Below the pieces are notes generated by a model. The model did not search any database. It had not been told where the DNA came from and was given only the letters and a program-made list of their open reading frames with translations. A stretch of DNA of 37,767 bases. It comes from Lactococcus termiticola (GTDB taxonomy: Bacteria; Bacillota; Bacilli; Lactobacillales; Streptococcaceae). Positions 19,013 to 26,498 of this stretch are shown here, in pieces; within the stretch, counting starts at the first letter, position 1, and the number at the start of each line of letters is the position of its first letter. Location of the stretch: positions 1-37,767 of the forward strand of contig NZ_BFFO01000012.1 of the NCBI RefSeq assembly GCF_003116835.1. Reading direction: 5' to 3'. A program made the translations under genes and the position numbers.

Positions 19013-19557
19013 CGGCTGATCCCTTATCGGGGTTGGGGATGTTTCTAGTAGTGGGTGCTCGCGGAACTAGCTTCGAGTGTCGCTAAGCCCTGCTTAGCCA
19101 ATAACCTCACATCTTCGATATTAGGTCAGGCTGTCCCGGAAGTCTAAGTGCTAAAGCACTAAGACCCTCGGGCAGTCTCGCTTACGCGAGCCGTCGCATG
19201 GCAAACCAACGCTACTTGCGGATTTCCGCTCCGCGGATTACACGACAGCAGAGCTGTCGGTAATCCCACTACTAGAAAATCCCCTGAGTTTAGAGCTTCG
19301 CTCCCGGCTTCGCCGGACCGCTTTGCGGGTTTGGCTTTGCCAAACGGCCGAAGGCCAAGCCAAAAGGGGATTTTCTAATAATGGAAACATCGACAGCTTT
19401 GCTGTCGTATGTTTCGCACAGGGGAGATCCGCAAGTACTATTTCTTAGTGGCTCAACGGCTCGCGTAAGCGAGACTAAGAGACACTTAGAAATAGTCGCA
19501 GCTAGCTCCCCGAGCACTCCATTATTTGAAACATCCCCAAACCCGAAGGGCCAGCCG
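19013..19557. repeat. Cluster of nested palindromes between manN and the DUF956 pair
   Basis: A 545-bp non-coding block dominated by inverted repeats. The outermost arms are about 18 bp with one mismatch (19028-19045 with 19528-19545), extended by CGGCTG/CAGCCG. Inside are a perfect 14-bp pair (TTTCTAGTAGTGGG 19042-19055 with 19265-19278), a perfect 12-bp pair (TAGAAAATCCCC 19273-19284 with 19366-19377), a 14-bp bulged hairpin (19384-19415), and a 14-bp pair with one mismatch (19437-19450 with 19483-19496). Between them sit many short GC hairpins capped by TTCG, TTTG or similar, such as CCGGCTTCGCCGG and CCGCTTTGCGG. No ORF is credible. Function unknown; fold-back mobile elements or structured RNA are possible. 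Confidence 0.85.
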
Positions 19558-19569
19558 ACAGCAAGTCAC

Positions 19570-19592
19570 AAAAAAATCCAGCCGAAGCTGGA
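19570..19592 (-). terminator. Terminator of the mannose PTS operon
   Basis: Reverse strand: TCCAGC-TTCG-GCTGGA followed by seven T residues, about 13 nt after the manN stop. Confidence 0.92.
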
Positions 19593-19604
19593 CTCTTAAA
19601 TGAA

Positions 19605-20717
19605 TTATGCAAGACCTGCGATGTGAAGGAGAATACCCAACACGAAGAGTCCGATGATAATTACGAGTGGAGCGTTACGGTTCTTCCATTTACGCAAGAT
19701 CCAGAGAATGATGAAGGTCAGGATCAAGGCAACGAAACCAGGAATCAATGAGTTGAATACGTCAGTCAATGATTGTTGTTTGAAGGTGTTCAAACCAAGT
19801 GATGACGCATTGCCAAGGATTGATGAAAGTGTAGAACCATCGATGTTCAAGTTACCAAGGTTTGCAACAGAAACGTAGTTTACGATATCGTGCGTCCCTT
19901 TAACGACGTGAACGAGTTGTCCGCCAACTGTTTCTTGTACAATATTAGCAGCGTCAATGATTTTTGAACCATGACCAGCCATGTAGACAGGTGCAGAAGC
20001 TGTGTAATCAGCAGCGTGTTGAGCATGAGTGACCCAAGCACCGTTGAAGGCACCATCAGCCAATGGTTGTTTTGGAAGCATTGCGTTAGGACCAGTGAAG
20101 CTGATGTTAACCCAACGTTCGATCAAGACACCAAGGATGAACATACCAAGGATTGATGCACCCTTAGTAACCTTTTGAAGGAGACCGCCGCCCAAGTCTT
20201 GAGTGATGGCAGTACCTTGTTTGTAACCAAATTCTTGTGTGAACCAGAGGAAGGCGATACGGATAGCATTCCAAAGGACGAAGAAGAGGATAGGACCAAC
20301 GATTGAGCCAGTCAATGCGAGTGACGCACCGAGGGCACCAATGATAGGACGGAGTGTGAACCAGAAGACTGGGTCACCAACACCGGCGAGGGGTCCCATC
20401 ATACCAACCTTCACACCTTGAATTGCTGCGTCGTCGACATCGACACCGTTTGCTTTTTCTTCTTCAAGGGCGAGTGTTACACCAAGGATAGGTGCAGCTG
20501 GGTATGGGTGAGTATTAAAGAATTCCATGTGGCGTTTCAAAGCTTCTTTTGCTTCTTCAGAGCCAGCTGGGTAGAATTTCTTAAGTGCAGGAACCAAGGC
20601 ATACAAGAAACCAAGGTTTTGCATACGTTCGTAGTTCCATGAACCTTGCAAGAACATTGAACGCATCATAACGCTAAAACGTTCTTTTTTAGAAAGGCTA
20701 AATTTTTTGTTTTCCAT
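19605..20717 (-). CDS. manN: PTS mannose/glucose family IID component
   Basis: Membrane subunit that, with IIC, forms the mannose/glucose channel. The 370-aa product starts with the IID signature (LSKKERFSVMMRSMFLQGSWNYERMQNLGF) and GPLAGVGDPVFW, and ends with two hydrophobic helices. It is about 65 residues longer than usual (~305). The extra stretch lies after ISFTGPNAMLPKQPL, in the part predicted to be outside the cell before the last helices. An enlarged loop at this place is known in lactococcal IID proteins and affects bacteriocin recognition. ATG at 20717 is preferred (AAGGAG, 10 nt spacing); a TTG three codons upstream is too close to the Shine-Dalgarno. Last gene of manLMN, 18 nt after manM. 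Confidence 0.95.
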   Translation of the reverse strand: MENKKFSLSKKERFSVMMRSMFLQGSWNYERMQNLGFLYALVPALKKFYPAGSEEAKEALKRHMEFFNTHPYPAAPILGVTLALEEEKANGVDVDDAAIQGVKVGMMGPLAGVGDPVFWFTLRPIIGALGASLALTGSIVGPILFFVLWNAIRIAFLWFTQEFGYKQGTAITQDLGGGLLQKVTKGASILGMFILGVLIERWVNISFTGPNAMLPKQPLADGAFNGAWVTHAQHAADYTASAPVYMAGHGSKIIDAANIVQETVGGQLVHVVKGTHDIVNYVSVANLGNLNIDGSTLSSILGNASSLGLNTFKQQSLTDVFNSLIPGFVALILTFIILWILRKWKNRNAPLVIIIGLFVLGILLHIAGLA

Positions 20718-20735
20718 TTTGTTCAATCTCCTTTC

Positions 20736-21572
20736 TTAATAGTCGTTCAAGATGTCGCCAATCGGATCGGCAGATCCACCAGCGGCACCAGCGTTACCCT
20801 TGTTTTCTGACAGTGTCAGGTAGATAAGGGCGATAACCACACCAAGGATACCCATTGCGATCAATGAGAGACCGTTGAGGCCTGCTGCATTTGGAGCAAG
20901 TGGTGCAAGAACGAAACCGAGGAAGAAGAATGGCCAGATTTCAGCAGTTGCCATGATGTTGATAACCATCGCGTAACCAACGACAACGACCATACCACCA
21001 CCAACAGCAAGACCGCCTTTAAGCCAGTCTGGGATAGCGTTCAAAGCGTCTGCAACGACGTGTGAAGGTACGGCTGTGATGATCCCTGCAGGGATTGCAA
21101 TACGCAAACCTTGGAGGAGGAGGGCAAACATGTGCCATCCTTGAACACCAGCGTATGAACCGCGTTCAGCAGCAGCATCAGCCAAGTGGATAGTACCAAC
21201 GTTGATGAAACGAACGAGGGTAGTCAATACGAGACCTGCAGTTGCAAGCACGATAGCTGAGGCGATGAAGGTTTGGAGGTCTTGGACGTTAGGGTTACCA
21301 TGTGACCAGTCCCAACCTTTAACCATCAAGAGAGCTGAGGCTACAGAAGCCAAAGCCGCGTCAGGTGCGACAGCGGCACCGACGTTTGCCCAACCAAGGG
21401 CGATCATTTGAAGTGCACCACCGAGCAATACACCTGCAGCCAAGTGACCAGTTGCGAGACCGATCAATGTACATGCAAGAATTGGTTGGTGGAATTGCCA
21501 TTGGTCCAAGATACCTTCGAGTCCGGCAAGGAAAGCGAAGATAAGAACCAAAATAATTGAGATAACACTCAT
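20736..21572 (-). CDS. manM: PTS mannose/glucose family IIC component
   Basis: Integral membrane subunit that carries the sugar-binding path. The 278-aa length, the N-terminal MSVISIILVLIFAFLAGLEGILDQWQFHQP, the GLATGHLAAGVLLGGALQMIALGWANVGAAVAPD stretch and several hydrophobic helices are typical of the mannose-class EII-Sor family. The C-terminus is a short polar, Gly/Ala-rich tail. AAGGAG precedes the ATG. It lies between manL (44 nt) and manN (18 nt) in one operon. In lactococci this subunit, with IID, is also the receptor for several bacteriocins (family knowledge, not shown here). Confidence 0.96.
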   Translation of the reverse strand: MSVISIILVLIFAFLAGLEGILDQWQFHQPILACTLIGLATGHLAAGVLLGGALQMIALGWANVGAAVAPDAALASVASALLMVKGWDWSHGNPNVQDLQTFIASAIVLATAGLVLTTLVRFINVGTIHLADAAAERGSYAGVQGWHMFALLLQGLRIAIPAGIITAVPSHVVADALNAIPDWLKGGLAVGGGMVVVVGYAMVINIMATAEIWPFFFLGFVLAPLAPNAAGLNGLSLIAMGILGVVIALIYLTLSENKGNAGAAGGSADPIGDILNDY

Positions 21573-21616
21573 TTTAGAAATTCTCCTTTATACAATTACA
21601 ATAAATAAATGACAGA

Positions 21617-22603
21617 TTATTGAACGTTTGCTTTATTAATCAAAGCGAACAAGTCTGATTTTGAATCATTAGGGACTTTACGAACGTCGAAGTCAACGCC
21701 GAGGTCACGCATTTTTTCAAAAGCAGCAACGTCTTCTTTGTCGACTGACAAGACGCTGTTCAACAAGGTCTTCCCTTGTGAGTGGGCCATTGAACCAACG
21801 TTCAAGGTTGTCACAGGGACACCACCTTCGATCGCAGCAAGTGCGTCTTGAGGTGTTTCAAACAAGAGAAGGGCTTTAGTATCACCGAAGCGAGGGTCTT
21901 TAGCGACTTCAATCATTTTCTTGATTGGAACAACGTTTGCGTGTACTCCTGGAGGAGCCGCTTGTTCGATCAAAGTCTTACGCATTTCGTCTTTAGCGAC
22001 ATTGTCAGAAACGACGATGATACGGTTTGCTTTTGATTCAGGTGTCCATGCCGTTGCGACTTGACCGTGGAGGAGACGTGTATCGATACGGGCAAGATTG
22101 ATTTTGATCTTACCATCGCCGATGACAGTTCCTTCTGGAATCGCACCTTGCATAGCTGCTGGGCCAGCAGTTGCTGTTTCTTCAGCAGGTTGAAGCTCTT
22201 CAGGAAGCGCGCGAATGCCCGCTTTAGCTTCTTTGATAATGTTGGCTGCCACTTTTTCAACGCCTGCTTCCGCATCCATCATGCGTTCAGTGTAGGCTTG
22301 AATCAGCATTGGCAAGTTGAGGCCTGTGATGATGGCGATCTTACGATCAGCCATTTCGTTCATGACTGCACTTGACTGATTGAATGGAGAACCGCTCCAA
22401 AGGTCAGCAAGGACAAGCACTTCATCGTTGGCATCAAAGGTTGCGATAGCGGCTTCGATTTTGGCATGCAAATCATCTGGTCCTTCGCCTGGCATGAAAG
22501 TCACAACTTGTACTTTCTCTTGCTCACCGAAGATCATAGAACCAGATTGTTGGATACCAGCAGCGAATTCACCGTGGCTCGCAATAACAATTCCGATACT
22601 CAA
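21617..22603 (-). CDS. manL: PTS mannose/glucose family IIAB component
   Basis: Cytosolic phosphotransfer subunit: HPr phosphorylates His10 in the IIA domain ([13 protein letters not shown]), which passes phosphate to His179 in the IIB domain ([16 protein letters not shown]) and then to the sugar. An Ala/Pro/Glu-rich linker ([17 protein letters not shown]) joins the domains. I start it at TTG 22603 because AGGAGG lies 9 nt before it and the family begins with this residue. The longer in-frame extension upstream crosses the promoter. The resulting 328 aa is a normal length. First gene of manLMN, under a promoter overlapped by a cre-like site. Confidence 0.95.
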   Translation of the reverse strand: MSIGIVIASHGEFAAGIQQSGSMIFGEQEKVQVVTFMPGEGPDDLHAKIEAAIATFDANDEVLVLADLWSGSPFNQSSAVMNEMADRKIAIITGLNLPMLIQAYTERMMDAEAGVEKVAANIIKEAKAGIRALPEELQPAEETATAGPAAMQGAIPEGTVIGDGKIKINLARIDTRLLHGQVATAWTPESKANRIIVVSDNVAKDEMRKTLIEQAAPPGVHANVVPIKKMIEVAKDPRFGDTKALLLFETPQDALAAIEGGVPVTTLNVGSMAHSQGKTLLNSVLSVDKEDVAAFEKMRDLGVDFDVRKVPNDSKSDLFALINKANVQ

Positions 22604-22651
22604 TGTGAGTAACCTCCTTTTATTTTTTATAATAAAAATTATTACTTGTAT

Positions 22652-22679
22652 AGTATAACACAAATGAAAGCATTTGCAA
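22652..22679 (-). promoter_or_regulatory. manLMN promoter overlapped by a cre-like site
   Basis: Reverse strand: -35 TTGCAA (22674-22679), 16-nt spacer, -10 TATACT (22652-22657). A cre-like sequence TGCAAATGCTTTCA (22665-22678, two mismatches to the consensus) overlaps the -35. CcpA could act here as repressor or modulator. Confidence 0.7.
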
Positions 22680-22710
22680 GCATTATATGAGCCCTTTATG
22701 AGAACAATAT

Positions 22711-22733
22711 AAAAAAAGAGCCTTGAAAAGCTC
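22711..22733 (-). terminator. Weak terminator after the ferredoxin gene
   Basis: Reverse strand: GAGC and GCTC enclose an 8-nt loop that can add A-T pairs, followed by seven T residues. The stem is short, so efficiency is doubtful. Confidence 0.5.
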
Positions 22734-22877
22734 ATAGTAAAGGGTTTTCAGGCGGATTCTGCTTCCTTAGAATTTCAAGAACTTGTAATCTCGAGGACTT
22801 TTATGAAATTATTTGGTATATTTATTGAAAAAGCAGTGGAATTTGTGATAAAATGTGACTATGTTTTAAGGACGGTT

Positions 22878-23081
22878 CTACTTTGTCGCCTTGATGGCCC
22901 CGGTAGGACAATGTTTGATGGCTTCGATCAAGCCGTCGGATTCCTTGAGCTCAATCTCCCCTGCCTCCTTGTCAGCGTAAAAACGCACCAGGCCTGAGTC
23001 GTCGTAATCGAAAATCTCAGGAGCCTTGACATGACAGAGACCACAAGCAATGCAATCTTCTATTTGGAGTTTTATCTTCAT
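22878..23081 (-). CDS. fer: Ferredoxin, single [4Fe-4S] type
   Basis: A 67-aa soluble electron carrier. Cysteines C10, C13, C16 (DCIACGLC) and C58 (HCPTGAI) provide the four ligands for one [4Fe-4S] cluster, with the Asp/Glu-rich middle typical of Bacillus-type ferredoxins. It is divergent from the LysM protein gene, an arrangement common in streptococci upstream of cmk. The ATG is 7 nt after a TATAAT -10 and lacks a Shine-Dalgarno, so a leaderless mRNA is likely. Redox partner not evident. Confidence 0.93.
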   Translation of the reverse strand: MKIKLQIEDCIACGLCHVKAPEIFDYDDSGLVRFYADKEAGEIELKESDGLIEAIKHCPTGAIKATK

Positions 23082-23094
23082 ATAATAGATTATA
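23081..23094. promoter_or_regulatory. Overlapping divergent -10 elements (ferredoxin / LysM protein)
   Basis: TATAATAGATTATA is a near-palindrome holding a TATAAT on each strand: forward 23081-23086 for the LysM gene, reverse 23089-23094 for the ferredoxin gene. The -35 hexamers are weak on both sides. The two polymerases would compete for the site. Confidence 0.6.
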
Positions 23095-23126
23095 GCTTAT
23101 TATCATAAAAGAAGAAAGGTCGAAAG

Positions 23127-23636
23127 ATGGCTGGCCAAACTGATCCGCTCGAAAATGAAATCTACCGGGCGATGCGTCGTGACCGTGAGAAACAAAAGGC
23201 AAAATCGCATCCACAAAAGAAAAAGCCCGAACAGAAGCCCAAGACTAACAAGGTCTTGACCTTCTTGTTGGTCATTTTCTTCGTCATTTTAGGTCTGGTT
23301 CTGGCCTTCTTCTTCTGGAATAACCGGACGATCAATAACCAGCAGTTGGACAATAGCTTTGCTGGGGTAGAGCAATCCAGCTCGGTCAGCCAGTCGGCAT
23401 CGGCTTCGAGTGATGCGACTTCAGCTGAGAGCTCAACGGCAGCGTCAAGCTCTTCATCGTCCTCATCTGAAGCAGGGGCGACCTATACCGTCGTCGCCGG
23501 CGACTTCCCTAATCAGATTGCCTCAAAGACTGGTGTACCTTGGACGACCATCATGGCCTTGAACAATGTCTCAGCGACAGGCTATAATGCTGATGGGACA
23601 TCCCTCTATCCCGGCCAAGTCTTGAAATTAAAATAA
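23127..23636 (+). CDS. Membrane-anchored LysM-domain protein
   Basis: A 169-aa single-pass protein predicted to bind peptidoglycan. A basic cytosolic N-terminus (~1-42) is followed by a membrane helix at ~43-64 and a Ser/Ala-rich linker (~75-117). One LysM domain follows at 119-169 (TYTVVAGDFPNQIASKTGV, IMALNNV, LYPGQVLKLK). The position between ferredoxin and cmk is conserved in streptococci, where the protein has no firmly assigned role. GAAAGG precedes the ATG. A terminator lies 15 nt after the stop. Confidence 0.88.
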   Translation: MAGQTDPLENEIYRAMRRDREKQKAKSHPQKKKPEQKPKTNKVLTFLLVIFFVILGLVLAFFFWNNRTINNQQLDNSFAGVEQSSSVSQSASASSDATSAESSTAASSSSSSSSEAGATYTVVAGDFPNQIASKTGVPWTTIMALNNVSATGYNADGTSLYPGQVLKLK

Positions 23637-23649
23637 AATTTGATAGAAT
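23622..23649 (+). promoter_or_regulatory. Candidate cmk promoter
   Basis: TTGAAA (23622-23627), 16-nt spacer, and TGA-extended -10 TAGAAT (23644-23649). The start point would be near 23656, inside the left arm of the terminator that follows. Confidence 0.55.
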
Positions 23650-23651
23650 AA

Positions 23652-23680
23652 AAAGAGTGCTTTAGCACTCTTTATTTTTT
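23652..23680 (+). terminator. Terminator between the LysM gene and cmk
   Basis: AAAGAGTGC-TTTA-GCACTCTTT, a perfect 9-bp stem, followed by ATTTTTT. It ends 14 nt before the cmk start. Confidence 0.9.
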
Positions 23681-23694
23681 AGAAAAGAGATGTC

Positions 23695-24357
23695 ATGAAA
23701 AAATTTCAAATCGCAGTAGACGGGCCTGCCTCAAGTGGAAAATCAACGGTTGCAAAGTTGGTCGCACAGGACTTAGGCCTGCTTTATTTAGATACCGGGG
23801 CCATGTACCGGGCGGCGACCTATGTTGCCCTGAGAGACCAGCTTGAGACGGCAGAAGCTGTGATTGCTGTCCTTGAAAAAGAAGCGGTCCGTTTTAAGAA
23901 TGCTGAAGGGGGCCAGCTCGTCTTTCTCGGCGATGAGGATGTGACCTCAGCCATCCGCCAAAACGACGTGACCAACCAGGTCTCTAAGTGGGCGGCAGAG
24001 CCAGCGATTCGGGACTTCTTTGTGGCAGAACAAAGAAAGATTGCTGAAATCTCAGGCATCATCATGGATGGCCGAGACATCGGGACGGTCGTCCTACCAG
24101 AGGCCGATTTGAAGATTTATCTGATTGCCTCGGTTGACGAGCGGGCAGAACGCAGATATAAGGAAAACCTGGCCAAGGGGATTCCGACGGATCTTACAGC
24201 CCTCAAGCAAGAAATCGCTGCCCGGGATGAGAAGGATATGAACCGTAAGACTGCCCCATTGAAGCAGGCCGAGGATGCCGTGCTTTTGGATAGTACGGGT
24301 AAGACCATTGAGCAGGTGGTGGAGTTTATTGAAGAAAAAGCAAAAGGCCTGATGTAG
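23695..24357 (+). CDS. cmk: Cytidylate kinase
   Basis: Phosphorylates CMP and dCMP with ATP in the cytosol. The 220-aa product has the P-loop GPASSGKST near residues 10-18, LDTGAMYRA (CMP-binding), [31 protein letters not shown] (NMP-binding and lid region), and a C-terminal [14 protein letters not shown]. Length is normal. The start ATG is supported by family length; the Shine-Dalgarno (AAGAG) is weak. In streptococci infC-rpmI-rplT usually follow; here the gene ends in a terminator overlapping its stop codon, and a palindrome-rich convergent gap comes next. Confidence 0.95.
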   Translation: MKKFQIAVDGPASSGKSTVAKLVAQDLGLLYLDTGAMYRAATYVALRDQLETAEAVIAVLEKEAVRFKNAEGGQLVFLGDEDVTSAIRQNDVTNQVSKWAAEPAIRDFFVAEQRKIAEISGIIMDGRDIGTVVLPEADLKIYLIASVDERAERRYKENLAKGIPTDLTALKQEIAARDEKDMNRKTAPLKQAEDAVLLDSTGKTIEQVVEFIEEKAKGLM

Positions 24358-24365
24358 GCTTTTTT
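24342..24365 (+). terminator. Terminator overlapping the cmk stop codon
   Basis: AAAAGGCCT and AGGCTTTTT pair around GATGT (one G-T wobble), followed by more T. The stop codon TAG lies at the loop/3'-arm boundary. Confidence 0.75.
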
Positions 24366-24493
24366 GTTTGAGGTTTTGAGCCAGCAATGCGACCAAGGGG
24401 AGCCTTGAGGGCTAAAATGCTTCAAAAAGGCTTTGGGATGGAGAAAGCGGAGTTTTCTTCATTTTTTCTTTTCTTTCCGTTCTGTTCCGTTCC

Positions 24494-24621
24494 GTTGTGG
24501 AGAAGCCATAAGAGAACTGTGTGGCCGCAAGCAGACACCTACGGTGTCTCATTGCTAAATCTGGAGCCCGAGGTCTCCAGATTTGCCTTAATGACACAGT
24601 TTCTTATGGCTTCTCCACAAC
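24494..24621. repeat. Cloverleaf-like palindromic element 1
   Basis: Outer arms 24494-24522 and 24594-24621 are complementary over 28 bp with one bulged G (GTTGTGGAGAAGCCATAAGA at the base). Inside are hairpin 1 (GCAA..GACACC-TAC-GGTGTC..TTGC), the linker TAA, hairpin 2 (ATCTGGAG/CTCCAGAT around CCCGAGGT), then TTGCCTTAATG. It can fold as a three-way junction. Noncoding, in the convergent gap after cmk. Confidence 0.85.
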
Positions 24622-24696
24622 TCCACTATCGGTGTTTTCAGCATTAAATTTCTTTAATATGGTAGTTATTGAAACAATAGTGCTCCAGTCCAGAAA
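24622..24696. other. Spacer between elements 1 and 2
   Basis: AT-rich and itself weakly palindromic: CACTAT (24624-24629) with ATAGTG, enclosing CATTAAA/TTTAATATG. No gene seen. Confidence 0.45.
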
Positions 24697-24865
24697 AGGG
24701 CTCGCCCATAGTGAGGCCATCTTCGTGGCTCCGCCACTATGCTCTCCATGCTCGCTAAGTCGCTAAAGCGACTAGTCGCATGGGCCAAGCAAAGCTTCGC
24801 TTTCATTGCTAATTTTGGAGACCGATAGGGCTCCAAAATTGCCTTTTTCACTATGGGCGAGCCCT
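24697..24865. repeat. Cloverleaf-like palindromic element 2
   Basis: Perfect 17-bp outer arms, AGGGCTCGCCCATAGTG (24697-24713) with 24849-24865. Inside: extra hairpins including GTCGCTAAAGCGAC, the box GTCGCATGG (24775-24783), hairpin 1 (GCAAAGC-TTC-GCTTTCATTGC), TAA, hairpin 2 (TTTTGGAG/CTCCAAAA), then TTGCCTTTTTC. Same module order as element 1, but the stems differ in sequence. Confidence 0.85.
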
Positions 24866-24900
24866 AGTCTTTAATAGTATATTTAATAGATAAAGACTAG
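24864..24900. repeat. AT-rich palindrome between elements 2 and 3
   Basis: CTAGTCTTTA (24864-24873) and TAAAGACTAG (24891-24900) form a perfect 10-bp pair around an AT-only-like loop. Its first bases overlap the last bases of element 2. Confidence 0.75.
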
Positions 24901-24913
24901 CCAGTGAAGTGAA

Positions 24914-25033
24914 GGAAATCCGGCGAAACATAGTGGAATAAGGCAGATTTGAAGACCCAACGGGGCTTCAAATCTAGGCATGGAAGCCGGAGGCTTCGCT
25001 GTCGGCCCCACTATGCTTTTTTGCCGGATTTCC
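24914..25033. repeat. Cloverleaf-like palindromic element 3 (inverted orientation)
   Basis: Outer arms GGAAATCCGGC (24914-24924) with 25023-25033, then CATAGTGG (24929-24936) with CCACTATG (25008-25015). Read on the reverse strand the inner part follows the order of elements 1 and 2: hairpin 1 (AAGCC-TCC-GGCTT, closing ..CATGCC), TA, hairpin 2 (GATTTGAAG/CTTCAAATC), then TGCCTTATTC. Confidence 0.8.
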
Positions 25034-25061
25034 GAAACGAAACGACAGCTCAGATCACAAC

Positions 25062-25086
25062 AAAAGAGTAGTCCATAAGACTACTC
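25062..25086 (-). terminator. Terminator of the LCP gene
   Basis: Reverse strand: GAGTAGTC-TTATG-GACTACTC followed by TTTT, 9 nt after the stop. Confidence 0.85.
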
Positions 25087-25094
25087 TCATTAAA

Positions 25095-26489
25095 TTAAGA
25101 ACCCAAAAGCTGTTCAGCCACACTCTTATACTTATTAAAATCAATCAACAAACCACTACCACCATCAAGGTCGTAGCCGTCCTGCCAGTCGTTGGCTGAT
25201 GGGACGGTGGTGCTGCTGAGGTCCTTCATGCCAAGGAGGCTAAAGAGCATCTTGGTCATGAGGACGGAATTTGGGATATTGGTCATGGTTACGGCCCGGG
25301 CTGTCCCAAGGGCAGAGGCCCCGGTAAAGAGGGAGAGGGGATTCTTGACCTTGCTGATAATGGTCTGCATGACCTGCTGTTGGCGTTTGACACGGCCAGT
25401 GTCGCCCTCGTCATCATGACGGAAGCGGGCGTAGTTCAACAGGGTCCGGCCATTCATCTTTTGCTTTCCTGGCTGAATCATCATAAAGATCCCGCCACCA
25501 TCCGGGTAGCCAAGCTCTGCCGCTTCCTCAGCGGTCAGGCTCTTGTCGCTTGAAGCCATCCCTTCTGTGTCTGCCAGGTCATCTGGGACAGGGACGGCAG
25601 GCAGGGTCTGGCCTCCAACTGTAGAGAATTGGGCATCAATCTCAATACCGCCAGGGAAGAGTGAGTCAATGATGGTCGCAAAGCTTGAGAAGTCAACAAC
25701 CGCATAGTATTGGCACTTGATACCAAAGTTTTCCTGGAGGGTCTCCCGCATGAGTTCGGCCCCCTGGTGGTTATTTTGCTCGCCAATAGTATAGGCAGCA
25801 TTGATTTTATAGTTGACGTCGTTGCTACCATCTGCATTTACACCTGGAATATTGACCAGCGTGTCCCGCATGAAGCTGACCAGCTGAGGCTTGCCCTTGC
25901 CACCGATATGGAGGACCATGATGGAGTCAGAATGGGCAATGCCAGAAGTCTGCCAGGGCCTTTGGTCAGCCCCCAGAATCAGGATATTGGTCGAGCCGTC
26001 AGAATTAGCCTGGCCGTTGAATTTCTCAGCCTTAATCACACCACCTTCATGCTTGACACCACGCTGGTAGCCATAGGCAAAGAAACCGCCCATCGTCACG
26101 ATAATCAGAAGAATCAGGGCCAGAATCCAGCGCCCCCAATGGCGTTTTTTCTTGCCCTTCTTATTTTTTTTGCCTTTTTTATCTTGCTTGTCATCAGACG
26201 ATTTTTGAGCTGAACGTCCTCTTTTGCTGAGGGGGACGGAAGCAGAAGGACTACTTGGAGAGCTGTATGATGAGTCATGCCCTTCGTCAAAATCTTCAGT
26301 GAAATCTGAGTCAGAAGCCTTTTCTTCCGGCTCATAAAAATCAGCTGCTGGCTCTTCGACAGCCGTTTCAGTCCCTGATGCTCGGGCATATTCATTCAAG
26401 AGTTCATCATATTCGAGCCGTTCTCGGATTGAAAGATAATCTACATTCTTCGCGAGATACTGCAGGCGTTTATATTTTTTGTCATCCAT
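25095..26489 (-). CDS. LytR-CpsA-Psr (LCP) family cell-wall polymer ligase
   Basis: Predicted to attach lipid-linked wall polymers (teichoic acid or polysaccharide) to peptidoglycan outside the membrane. The 464-aa product has a long charged cytosolic region (1-119, Ser- and Lys-rich), one membrane helix (~120-141), and an extracellular LCP domain beginning NILILGADQRP (D175, R177). Further LCP motifs are HSDSIMVLHI, SFMRDTLVNIPG, KINAAYTIG, and LNYARFRHDDEGDTGRVKRQQQV, which holds conserved Arg residues for the polyprenyl pyrophosphate. The long N-terminal tail resembles streptococcal LytR homologues. The ATG lies 9 nt after an extended -10 with no Shine-Dalgarno. It is convergent with cmk across the palindrome cluster. 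Confidence 0.92.
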   Translation of the reverse strand: MDDKKYKRLQYLAKNVDYLSIRERLEYDELLNEYARASGTETAVEEPAADFYEPEEKASDSDFTEDFDEGHDSSYSSPSSPSASVPLSKRGRSAQKSSDDKQDKKGKKNKKGKKKRHWGRWILALILLIIVTMGGFFAYGYQRGVKHEGGVIKAEKFNGQANSDGSTNILILGADQRPWQTSGIAHSDSIMVLHIGGKGKPQLVSFMRDTLVNIPGVNADGSNDVNYKINAAYTIGEQNNHQGAELMRETLQENFGIKCQYYAVVDFSSFATIIDSLFPGGIEIDAQFSTVGGQTLPAVPVPDDLADTEGMASSDKSLTAEEAAELGYPDGGGIFMMIQPGKQKMNGRTLLNYARFRHDDEGDTGRVKRQQQVMQTIISKVKNPLSLFTGASALGTARAVTMTNIPNSVLMTKMLFSLLGMKDLSSTTVPSANDWQDGYDLDGGSGLLIDFNKYKSVAEQLLGS

Positions 26490-26498
26490 GATTACACC

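Noticed and set aside
19013-19557. CRISPR array
   Set aside because: Repeats are inverted and nested, not direct with regular unique spacers, and no cas gene is present.
22604-22735. 44-residue N-terminal extension of the mannose IIAB protein
   Set aside because: It would cross the -10, the -35 and the cre-like site. The TTG at 22603 has a good ribosome site and the family N-terminus.
24387-24851. Small open frames on both strands in the cmk-LCP gap
   Set aside because: They read through perfect inverted repeats, give low-complexity or Cys/Ser-rich peptides and have no ribosome sites.
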